Under the pieces are notes generated by a model. It was not told the DNA's origin. It did not search any database and saw nothing but the letters and a program-made list of their open reading frames with translations. A program made the translations under genes and the position numbers. A stretch of 16,163 nucleotides of DNA from Planctomycetia bacterium (GTDB taxonomy: Bacteria > Planctomycetota > Planctomycetia > Pirellulales > UBA1268). The stretch lies in NCBI GenBank assembly GCA_010027105.1, contig RGVT01000023.1:1-16163 (forward strand), written 5' to 3'. This document shows, piece after piece, positions 7,071-14,149 of this stretch (position 1 is its first letter; each line of letters begins with the position of its first letter).

Positions 7071-7250
7071 ATCCGCCGGGGGCGGCACGACTTCCGGGTT
7101 TGCACCCCCCGGCCCCCTGCATCGAGGGAGGGTGCGGCCGACGGCTGGAAAACTGTGCGGTAGTCCCGTTCGGCGGTGAATCACGGGCCAACGCCGTCCG
7201 ATCCAACCGAAGGTCGGCGGTCGTGCACGGATGCGCGGCGGCCCGGCCGG

Positions 7251-7276
7251 GCTCCGCCCGCAGGCGGGGCCGGAGC
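7251..7276 (+). other. GC-rich hairpin in the leader of the exported HtrA gene
   Basis: GCTCCGCCCG and CGGG(gc)CGGAGC can pair around a CAGG loop, with a 2-base bulge, 27 bases before the ATG at 7304. It could shape the leader or be chance in GC-rich DNA. The rest of the 233-base gap (7071-7303) holds a short CCGCC/GGCGG hairpin right after the previous stop (7073-7085), without a T tract, and no gene. Confidence 0.25.
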
Positions 7277-7303
7277 GGTGGAACCACGGGGGATCGGCGC
7301 CCG

Positions 7304-8614
7304 ATGCGGTGGATGCGGATCGGCACCCTCGTCGCGGCCGGCCTCGGGATGGCCGCGGCCGTTCACCCCGCCGCCGCCGTCGAGTCGCGCCGTACGGCGA
7401 TCGTGCGGGCCATCGAAGCGACCCGCGACTCGGTCGTCAACATCCACGGCCAGAAGCTGGTCGCGGGCAACGACGACGACGACGAGCAGCGGAGGGTCAA
7501 CGGCATGGGCACGGGCGTCGTCATCGATCCCCGCGGCTATGTCGTGACCAACTACCACGTCGTGGAGGGTGTGCGGCGGATCGAGGTGACGCTCGCCTCC
7601 GGCCGGACCGTGTCGGCGACGCTCGTCTCGCACGACCCGCGGACCGACCTCGCCGTGATCAAGGTGGCGATCGACGAGCCGCTGCCGGTGATCACGGTGG
7701 GCACGTCGGCCGACCTCCTGATCGGCGAGACCGTGCTCGCCCTCGGCAACGCCTTCGGCTACGAGCACACCGTCACCCGCGGGATCATCTCGGCGCTCCA
7801 CCGCGACGTCGAAGTGAGCCGCACCCAGCGGTACGACGACCTCATCCAGACCGACGCCAGCATCAACCCCGGCAACTCGGGCGGCCCGCTGCTCAACATC
7901 AACGGCGAGATGATCGGGATCAACGTGGCGGTGCGGGCCGGGGCGCAGGGGATCGGGTTCGCGATCCCGATCGACAGGGCGCTCGCCGTGGTGGCCGATC
8001 TCCTCTCGGTGGAGCGGGTCGACCGGACGTGGCACGGCATCGTCGGCAGGGCGGACGGCGGGCGGGGCGTGGTGGTGGAGGCGGTGCACGGGGAGAGCCC
8101 GGCCGAGTCGGTCGGCGTCAGGGCGGGCGACGTGATCACGCGGGTCTGCGACCTCCCCGTGGCGAGTCAGCTCGACCTGGAGCGGGCGATGCTCGGCCGG
8201 AAGGCGGGTGACAGCGTGGCCGTGACGGTGCTGCGGGCGGGCGCCGAGGAGCGGCTCGAGCTGCCACTGGCCCCGGCGCGGCAGCTGTCACTCTCGGTGG
8301 CCGAGCGCTGCTGGCTGGAGCTCGGGCTGCGGGTCGAGCCGATGGCCGCCGCGAAGGTGCAGAAGCTGCAGGCCCGCTACCGGGGCGGCCTCTCGGTGCT
8401 CGAGGTCCGCGCCGACGGTCCGGCCGCCGACCAGGGGATCCGCCAGGGGGACATCCTCGTGGGGCTGCACGTCTGGGAAACGATCTCGTCCGACAACGTC
8501 GTCTACGTGCTCGACAAGGCCCGCGAGGAGAACCTCGGGCCGCTCAAGTTCTACGTCCTCCGCGGCCGGGAGACGCTCTTCGGCCACCTCACGAGCGACA
8601 CGATCCGGCGCTAG
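7304..8614 (+). CDS. Exported HtrA/DegP-like serine protease with two PDZ domains
   Basis: A 436-residue HtrA-family protease. The N terminus is a signal peptide (about 1-25: MRWMR, a hydrophobic Ala/Gly/Val stretch, then HPAAA as likely cleavage site). The trypsin-like domain carries H85 (TNYHVV), D115 (RTDLAVI) and S192 (GNSGGP), a complete triad. PDZ1 is at about 244-322 (SVGVRAGDVI) and PDZ2 at about 336-425 (DQGIRQGDILVGL), giving the DegP-type layout. An acidic run NDDDDE (56-61) lies before the domain, in the position of a regulatory LA loop. The start at 7304 is chosen for the signal peptide, with GGGGGA about 11 bases upstream; the in-frame ATG at 7313 is an alternative. It ends facing the type VII-like ATPase gene, with a REP cluster between. 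It differs from the protease at 2940-4058 by having a signal peptide and a second PDZ. Confidence 0.93.
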   Translation: MRWMRIGTLVAAGLGMAAAVHPAAAVESRRTAIVRAIEATRDSVVNIHGQKLVAGNDDDDEQRRVNGMGTGVVIDPRGYVVTNYHVVEGVRRIEVTLASGRTVSATLVSHDPRTDLAVIKVAIDEPLPVITVGTSADLLIGETVLALGNAFGYEHTVTRGIISALHRDVEVSRTQRYDDLIQTDASINPGNSGGPLLNINGEMIGINVAVRAGAQGIGFAIPIDRALAVVADLLSVERVDRTWHGIVGRADGGRGVVVEAVHGESPAESVGVRAGDVITRVCDLPVASQLDLERAMLGRKAGDSVAVTVLRAGAEERLELPLAPARQLSLSVAERCWLELGLRVEPMAAAKVQKLQARYRGGLSVLEVRADGPAADQGIRQGDILVGLHVWETISSDNVVYVLDKAREENLGPLKFYVLRGRETLFGHLTSDTIRR

Positions 8615-8640
8615 TCGCTCCCCAGGTGCCGATCACCGTC

Positions 8641-8736
8641 GGACAGGCTGAAGCCCGTCGTGCCGGGAGATGACAGGCTGAAGCCTGTCCTACGAGGGAG
8701 GGAGATGACAGGCTGAAGCCTGTCCTACGAGGGAGG
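8641..8736 (-). repeat. REP-like palindrome cluster C, inverted relative to A and B
   Basis: Two perfect 35-base tandem copies (8667-8701 and 8702-8736) each contain TGACAGGCTGAAGCCTGTCC followed by TACGAGGGAGG. A decayed third copy, GGACAGGCTGAAGCCCGTCG, lies at 8641-8660. On the minus strand they read GTAGGACAGGCTTCAGCCTG, the same element as clusters A and B. The cluster fills the gap between two convergent genes and covers the stop codon of the minus-strand ATPase gene. Its hairpins could serve as a two-way transcription terminator; that role is inference. Confidence 0.9.
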
Positions 8737-11700
8737 GGGGTCGTCGAGGAACTTCGTGAAGTTGAACTCCCCCTCGGCGCCGCCGAAGCCGAAGTCGAAG
8801 GAGTCGCCCGAAGCGGGTTCGGCCGCGGGGCGGGCGGCGGCGACGGGCCCCGCGCCGGGCGTGCCCTGCGGCCGCTCCCGCAGCCGGGCGGAGATGCCGG
8901 CGAGCCAGTCCGGGGAGGGGAAGGCGTAGGGGCGGAACTTCTCGATCGTGCCCGTCTCCTCGTGGATGAACAGCGCCCGCTGCGGGCCGAGCTTGCTCGC
9001 CAGCGGGTTGTCGATGAGCTGGCTGGAGTCGGAGCCGCTCATCTGGAAGAGCACGCGCAGCTCGAACTCCTTGAGCACGCCCCGCTCGAAGGTGCGCATC
9101 AGGTTCGTGAGCGAGTCGCACCACAGGAGCGTGTGCACGCCGACGGTCGGGCCGTCCTTGAGGACGTCGAGGAAGTGCTGCGCGGGGCCCACCTTCTTCT
9201 CGCCGCCGAAGGAGAAACCGAAGCCGTCGTCGGCCTTGCGGAGCTCGCGGAACCGGGCCAGGTCGCGGATGACCACGAACACCGCATCGCCGTCGAGCAC
9301 CTGATCGTCGACGCGGCGGCGGACCTCGGCGGCGAGCCGCTCCAGGGCGTCGGCCACGCCGAGCCGGCCGACCACCTCCATCCCGTGGGGCAGGCTGCCG
9401 GCGAGCTGCGCGAGGAGGATGTCGGGCTTCTCGTCGGCGATCGCCGGCTCGAAGAGCACGAACCGCGCCGGGCGGCCGGTGGCCCCGCCCGGATGCGGGT
9501 CGTGCCCCGCGGCGAGGCTCACGATCGACAGCGCCAGGAGCGCCGTGCCCAGGTCCTCCCGCTGGCCCACGACGAGCATGTTCGCGCCCCCCTGCCGGCG
9601 GAAGATGGCGGCGGTGGGGTCCTTGATGGCGATCGCGTCGCCGAGCCAGGCCAGGGGCGCGGTGAGCCCGCGGCCGTGGACCGTGTTCGAGCGCAGCAGC
9701 TCCTCGAGCAGGCGGTTGCCGGCCGGGTCGGCCGCCTCGTTGCCGTCGAACACGAGCCGGGGCAGGGCGGGAATGTCGGTGCGGCGGTCGGCGAGGGTGC
9801 GGAGCGCGCCCAAGTAGCGCTCGCGGCGCTCGTCGTTGAGAAACACGACCTGGAACGGATTGTTGCCCGCCACCATGCCGTTGGCGTCGTTGTAGATGGC
9901 CTCGCCGGGGCGGGTGAGCAGGCGGGCGGCGGTGTTGTCTTCCGAGAGAATCAGGCTCGAGTCGGCCTCGTTGCACTGCAGCGCGATCCGCACCGCCATC
10001 TGCCCCATCGTGGCCCGGGGCAGGCTGTAGGAGCCGCCGAGCGTCTGCGAGCCGAGGATCACGTGCATGCCGAAGGCACGGCCCTGGCGGACGAGGCGGT
10101 CGAGGATCAGGGCCGCCTCCTGCGCGAGCTTGTCGTCCTCGACGAAGATCTCCTGAAACTCGTCGATGACGAGCAGGATCCGCGGCATCGGGTCGGGGTT
10201 GCCGGTCTGGCGGAAGCCCGCCACGTCCTGCACGGCCAGGTCGCGGAACAGGTCGCCGCGGCGCTTCAGCTCGCGGTCGAGCTGCTCGAGCACCGAGAGC
10301 CCGAACTCGCGTTCGCTCTCGATGGCGATCACGCGGGCGTGCGGCAGGCGGTAGTGGTCGTAGAGCTTGAACTCGACCCCCTTCTTGAAGTCGATGAGAT
10401 AGAACTGGATCTCGTTCGGACTGTATTGCAGCGCGAGGCTCGTGATCATGGCGTGCATGAGCGTCGACTTGCCCGAGCCCGTCTTGCCGGCGATGAGGAC
10501 GTGCTGGCTCGTGCCCTTGCCCAGCTTGAGGTATTGCAGCTTCTTGGCTCCGGCCGGGCCGAGCGGCGCGAGCACCTCGCCGGAGGTGCTGTGCGTCCAC
10601 CATTCCCGCTCCGGCGGCGCCACGCGGTCGAACGGCACCTCGACCCGCTTGGCGGCCTTCGCCGCGCGGCCGACCCGCTGCACGATCCGGGTGAACATCT
10701 CGTCGGGCGGCGCCCGCTCCGGCTCCAGCGGCCACTTGGAGAACTCCGGGTCGGTCCAGGTGAAGGTGCCGTCCTTGAGCACGAGCGTGGTGCAGTGCTT
10801 CTCGACCTCGGCCAGGCTGAAGTCGGAGGGCATCGGGGCCTTGGTGTCGACCGAGAGCACGAGGTAGACGCCGCAGCGGGCGCCGCTGGTGGCGATGCTC
10901 GACAGCCGCCGGGCGCTCGTCTCGGTGAAGTTGGCGGGAAAGTTCGCCACCACGACGAACCGGTAGGGCTCGGGCACCTCGGCGACCGCGTTGTAGGCGC
11001 CGATCGACTCGTATTCGTTGCGGAGGTACTTCTGGATCACCACCTCCATCTGCTCGGTCACGTCGGCCAGCCGCTGCTCGATCTGCTGCGGCTCCGTCCA
11101 GATGCGGCTCGTGACGAGCAGTTCGTCGTGGTCGGCCAGGTGCATGAAGCCGGCGAATTGCTTCCCCAGGCCGAGCGGGTCGATGATCGTGAACCGGCTC
11201 TGCCCGGGCGGGATGCCGCCGGCGATCCGCAGCATCAGCGCCTGCAGCATGTCGGACGCCGTCTCCCGCTGGTCGGCAGTGGTCTTGACCAGGAGCGACG
11301 CGTGCCGCGGAAACGGCACGAGCGCGGGCTGCGTCCAGGCGACCGGGCCGAAGGCGTTGAGCTCGGGACGGGCGGACACGCCCCCCGGCACCTTCTCGAG
11401 CGACAGTCTCTGCGTGCCGAATCGCAGCCCCGGCGGCGTCTCGGCCGGCAGCGGCAGGGCGTCGTCGGCGAGTTCGGGCCAGGGGCGAAAGGCCTCGGCG
11501 TCGATCCGGTTGGCCGCGTCGCAGGCCGCCGCCGCGGCCGTGCGGGCTCCGCGCCAGCGGTCGGTCATCTCGCGCCAGCGGGTGTCGCGGCCGGCGTCGG
11601 CCGCCGCCAGCCGCGCGGCCTGCTCCTGCTCGATTCGCGTCACGTCCTCGCGGAGGCCGTTCTCCAGGGCCGAGATCCGGGCCGGATACTTCTTGTCGGC

Positions 11701-12858
11701 CGCCGCCTTGTGGGCGTCGCGCCGCTGGGCGATCTCGGCCGCCTTGGCGGCGTGCTTGGCCGCGAGATCGGCCTCCTGCTTCTCCCTCCTGACGCGGATC
11801 TCCTCGAGCCTGCGCTCGAGCGTCGTGCGACGGTCGGCGAGCTCGCGGGCGAACTTCTCCTCGAGGGCCCGGGCCTGCTGGTCGCGGCGCGTGGCGATGA
11901 ACTCTCCTGCCCCCGCGTGCAGATGGCGGGCGCGGGAGATGTCGGCGACGAGCAGCCCGCGCAGCTCGGCGGCCCGTGCCCGGGCCCGGCTCCGCAGCCG
12001 CCGCACGATGAAGAGCCCGAGGCCGATGCCGACCACCGCCACCGCCGCCGCGGCCCCGCCCGCCGCCCCGAGCCGCTGCGCCGTCTCGCCGGGCACGAGC
12101 AGGAACGCGCCGCCCGCGGCGGCGACCGCCAGCACCAGGGGCGTGACGATCGCGGCGGCGACCGCGCCGCCGGAAAACGCGGTGCGGGCCGACTTCAGGC
12201 CGCACAGTGCCTGCGCCCGCGACACGACCGCCTGCCGGGCCTGCTCGAGCGCGGCGAGGACGTCGGTGCCCGCGGCGGCGCCGGCCGGCGAAGACGCTTC
12301 CGCCGGCGAAGACTCCTCCGCGGGGGCCGCTTCCGGCGGCTCGATCCTCCAGCCGGCGAGGGCCTGCAGCGTCTGCTTGTCGGCGTCGTCGAGCTGCGCG
12401 AGCGCGCGGGCCAGGTCCTTTTCCGACTTCGCGAACAGCCGGAGGGGGTCCTTCCGCTTGTCCTGGCAGATCTCGCGGAACGACGCGTCCTCGAACTGGT
12501 CGTCGTCGGTCAGCTGCTTCTGCTGGGTCGCCGCGGTGCGCTGGATCGTGGCCGCGAAGCCCGCCCGCTGCTCGTCGAGCTTGCGGCGGTCGGCGGCCGC
12601 CTGCGCGGCGATTTTCTCGAGCACCGTCGCGTACTCCTGTCGGGCGGCCCCGATCTCCCGGGCGTACTTGTCGCGGGTGGCGGAGAGGAGGCGGTCGGCA
12701 TCCGCCGCGGCGGCGGCCCGTTCCGCCTCGTGCTCGGCCGTGATCTCGGTTTCCAGCCGGGCCCTCACGGCCGCCTCGCGGCGGAGCGTTTCCATCTGGC
12801 CGCGGAGCAGGTCGCGGTCGTAGGGATTCGGGGGGGCGGCGTCGGGTGCGTCAGCCAT
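8725..12858 (-). CDS. FtsK/SpoIIIE-type membrane ATPase, EssC/EccC-like, of a type VII-like module
   Basis: A 1377-residue protein resembling the motor ATPase of ESX/type VII secretion. Order: N-terminal coiled coil (about 20-110), Pro/Ala/Glu/Ser-rich linker (173-197), two membrane helices (about 232-256 and 263-286), a long charged coiled coil (about 290-430), then three FtsK-like ATPase domains. Domain 1 (about 515-680) has lost Walker A (VKTTADQRETA) and Walker B (FVVVANF). Domain 2 (about 785-960) is intact, with GKTGSGKS (791-798) and ILLVIDEF (894-901). Domain 3 (about 1090-1260) keeps the fold but reads VVGQREDLGTA and VFVVIRDL. There is no FHA domain at the N terminus, unlike staphylococcal EssC. 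The tail (1351-1377) is rich in Phe/Gly/Asp. The start overlaps the upstream WXG-like gene by 8 bases (12851-12858). The stop lies inside a REP repeat. Confidence 0.88.
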   Translation of the reverse strand: MADAPDAAPPNPYDRDLLRGQMETLRREAAVRARLETEITAEHEAERAAAAADADRLLSATRDKYAREIGAARQEYATVLEKIAAQAAADRRKLDEQRAGFAATIQRTAATQQKQLTDDDQFEDASFREICQDKRKDPLRLFAKSEKDLARALAQLDDADKQTLQALAGWRIEPPEAAPAEESSPAEASSPAGAAAGTDVLAALEQARQAVVSRAQALCGLKSARTAFSGGAVAAAIVTPLVLAVAAAGGAFLLVPGETAQRLGAAGGAAAAVAVVGIGLGLFIVRRLRSRARARAAELRGLLVADISRARHLHAGAGEFIATRRDQQARALEEKFARELADRRTTLERRLEEIRVRREKQEADLAAKHAAKAAEIAQRRDAHKAAADKKYPARISALENGLREDVTRIEQEQAARLAAADAGRDTRWREMTDRWRGARTAAAAACDAANRIDAEAFRPWPELADDALPLPAETPPGLRFGTQRLSLEKVPGGVSARPELNAFGPVAWTQPALVPFPRHASLLVKTTADQRETASDMLQALMLRIAGGIPPGQSRFTIIDPLGLGKQFAGFMHLADHDELLVTSRIWTEPQQIEQRLADVTEQMEVVIQKYLRNEYESIGAYNAVAEVPEPYRFVVVANFPANFTETSARRLSSIATSGARCGVYLVLSVDTKAPMPSDFSLAEVEKHCTTLVLKDGTFTWTDPEFSKWPLEPERAPPDEMFTRIVQRVGRAAKAAKRVEVPFDRVAPPEREWWTHSTSGEVLAPLGPAGAKKLQYLKLGKGTSQHVLIAGKTGSGKSTLMHAMITSLALQYSPNEIQFYLIDFKKGVEFKLYDHYRLPHARVIAIESEREFGLSVLEQLDRELKRRGDLFRDLAVQDVAGFRQTGNPDPMPRILLVIDEFQEIFVEDDKLAQEAALILDRLVRQGRAFGMHVILGSQTLGGSYSLPRATMGQMAVRIALQCNEADSSLILSEDNTAARLLTRPGEAIYNDANGMVAGNNPFQVVFLNDERRERYLGALRTLADRRTDIPALPRLVFDGNEAADPAGNRLLEELLRSNTVHGRGLTAPLAWLGDAIAIKDPTAAIFRRQGGANMLVVGQREDLGTALLALSIVSLAAGHDPHPGGATGRPARFVLFEPAIADEKPDILLAQLAGSLPHGMEVVGRLGVADALERLAAEVRRRVDDQVLDGDAVFVVIRDLARFRELRKADDGFGFSFGGEKKVGPAQHFLDVLKDGPTVGVHTLLWCDSLTNLMRTFERGVLKEFELRVLFQMSGSDSSQLIDNPLASKLGPQRALFIHEETGTIEKFRPYAFPSPDWLAGISARLRERPQGTPGAGPVAAARPAAEPASGDSFDFGFGGAEGEFNFTKFLDDPPPS

Positions 12859-13087
12859 CGGTTGCGTCGCTCACGTCCCGTGCGGCCCGGGCCAGCACCT
12901 CGGCCAGCCTTCCGACGGCCTCGAGCGTCTGTTTGACGTCGGGCATGAGGGGCTCGATGTGCTCCTTGTGGAACGCCTTGCTCGTGCCGTCGTTCCACGT
13001 CTCCTTGGCCGACTCCCACTTGATGTCGAGCTGCTTGAGGGCCAGGGCCATCTTGGCGGCGCCGCTGGAGAGGTCGAAATGCTTCAC
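12851..13087 (-). CDS. Small helical WXG-like protein (78 aa), candidate secreted partner
   Basis: A 78-residue, all-helical product with the pattern of a WXG100 protein: two helices around a turn with W31-N-D-G34 and F39 further on (KETWNDGTSKAFHKEHIEPL). It begins with GTG at 13087, giving a 4-base GTGA overlap with the stop of the 204-residue gene, and ends 8 bases inside the start of the FtsK-type ATPase gene. This is why I prefer GTG over the longer frame to 13441, whose N-terminal part is antisense-like, Arg-rich filler. WXG100 proteins act as small dimeric substrates of ESX systems. That role here is inferred from size, motif and neighbours. W-x-x-G instead of strict W-x-G makes it a divergent member. 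Confidence 0.75.
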   Translation of the reverse strand: MKHFDLSSGAAKMALALKQLDIKWESAKETWNDGTSKAFHKEHIEPLMPDVKQTLEAVGRLAEVLARAARDVSDATDG

Positions 13088-13698
13088 GCGGCCCCTCCCG
13101 CCGGTGCGGCGTCGCCGGGGAGCGGGGGCGCCGGAGCGGCGGGCTGTTCCCCGGCCTGCCGCACGATCGACGCGGCGGCTCCCCCGCCCGCGGATTCCGC
13201 GTCGGGCCGCGGCCCCGTCACCTGGCCGTAGGCCTCGAGTGCGCGCAGCATCTTCTCGACCCGGGCGATCGCCTGCGGACAGTCGACGTCGATCACCTCG
13301 CGAAAGTGCACGAGCCGCACGCAGGTTTCGCGGAACTGCTGGAGCACGACCGGGGTCCAGCGGCGGACGGCTTCGGCCTTGCGTTCGGCGTGTGCGAGCT
13401 TGGCCCGGGCCTTCTCCAGGTTCTTCTTCTCCTCGGCACACGAGGGCTGGTTGTCGCCCACCTTCTTGAACGTCCGACAGTGCTCGAGGTCCTTGATCGC
13501 CTGGTTGACCAGATCGCTGCAGCGGCGCACCTCGGCCTTCCAGTGGGCCGCCCGGTCGACCGTGATGTAGTCGACGGCCTTGCGACCTTCGAGCTCGACC
13601 TCGTCGAGGGCCTGGCCGCTCTCATGTGCGTAGGCCGCCAGGGCCGCCTTGACGAAGGCGAGCGTGTCGAGCGATTTGACGTCGGCCTGGGTGGACAT
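13084..13698 (-). CDS. Hypothetical helical protein (204 aa) within the type VII-like operon
   Basis: I do not recognise a named family. The 204-residue product is almost all helix for about 160 residues, with a strongly charged coiled-coil stretch at about 88-113, and ends in a Pro/Ala/Gly-rich disordered tail (about 162-204). Five cysteines (60, 74, 87, 126, 140) are unusual for a cytoplasmic protein. Tryptophans at 53 (AHWKAEV) and 114 (RRWTPVV) lie in helical context. The start ATG at 13698 is 11 bases after the stop of the 90-residue WXG100-like gene, and its stop overlaps the next start by 4 bases (GTGA). It sits between two WXG-like genes, so a chaperone, adaptor or larger helical substrate is plausible; none is shown. 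Confidence 0.8.
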   Translation of the reverse strand: MSTQADVKSLDTLAFVKAALAAYAHESGQALDEVELEGRKAVDYITVDRAAHWKAEVRRCSDLVNQAIKDLEHCRTFKKVGDNQPSCAEEKKNLEKARAKLAHAERKAEAVRRWTPVVLQQFRETCVRLVHFREVIDVDCPQAIARVEKMLRALEAYGQVTGPRPDAESAGGGAAASIVRQAGEQPAAPAPPLPGDAAPAGGAA

Positions 13699-13709
13699 CG
13701 AGGCGGGTG

Positions 13710-13982
13710 TCAGCGTTGATCCTGGTATTCCTCCACCCGCTCCGCCTTGCGGATCAGGTAGGGGACGTACTCGCCGGTCGATTCCACGAATCGGCCGAAG
13801 GTGGCGAGCTGCTGGGCGAATTCCTCCTCGAACTTCTTGTGCTCCTGGTCGCGCCACGTCGCCCCGAGGGCCGCGAGTTGGCGCTGCACGTTCTGCATCT
13901 GCGTCATGACCTCGGTGCTGAAGTGCCGCAGTCGCTGCGCGAACCGCCGCAATTCCTGCGGATCGACGATCGCCTGGCCCAT
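13710..13982 (-). CDS. WXG100-family-like protein (90 aa)
   Basis: A 90-residue helical hairpin protein of the size of ESAT-6/WXG100 proteins. Helix 1 covers about 7-38 and helix 2 about 46-88, with a turn carrying W43-R-D followed by F51 (ATWRDQEHKKFEEEFAQQL). The central glycine of W-x-G is replaced by D45, but the W and the downstream F are kept in the usual register. No clear YxxxD/E export signal is seen at the C terminus. The start ATG at 13982 follows GAGAAGAGG, a good Shine-Dalgarno at about 4-6 bases. The longer frame to 14174 is rejected. It is first in the operon leading to the FtsK-type ATPase and diverges from hemQ across 167 bases. Confidence 0.85.
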   Translation of the reverse strand: MGQAIVDPQELRRFAQRLRHFSTEVMTQMQNVQRQLAALGATWRDQEHKKFEEEFAQQLATFGRFVESTGEYVPYLIRKAERVEEYQDQR

Positions 13983-14087
13983 GGTCCTCTTCTCCCCTGC
14001 GCGTGACGGTGGATCGGCCTCGCCTACCCACCCAATCCTATCGCCAAGCCGCTCCCGTTGGACAGCCGCGGCGCCGCCCCCCGCCGC

Positions 14088-14116
14088 TGGGAATGCCCGG
14101 GCCGGCGGCGTAGACT
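14088..14116 (+). promoter_or_regulatory. Possible promoter of hemQ
   Basis: TAGACT at 14111-14116 is a -10-like hexamer in very GC-rich DNA, with TGGGAA 17 bases before it as a poor -35. It lies 33 bases before the hemQ ATG. No matching element for the opposite WXG100 operon is clear in this 167-base divergent gap. Confidence 0.3.
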
Positions 14117-14149
14117 CCGCCGGCCCGCGTCGCCCCCGGAGCCAGCCGC

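Noticed and set aside
7073..7085. CCGCC-GGG-GGCGG hairpin after the Gfo/Idh/MocA-like gene as an intrinsic terminator
   Set aside because: The stem is only 5 pairs and no T tract follows, so it cannot be told from chance in this base composition.
8962..12936. Open frame of 1324 codons on the plus strand opposite the EssC-like gene
   Set aside because: Shadow of the GC-rich ATPase gene on the other strand: low-complexity His/Arg/Glu/Gly composition and no recognisable motif.
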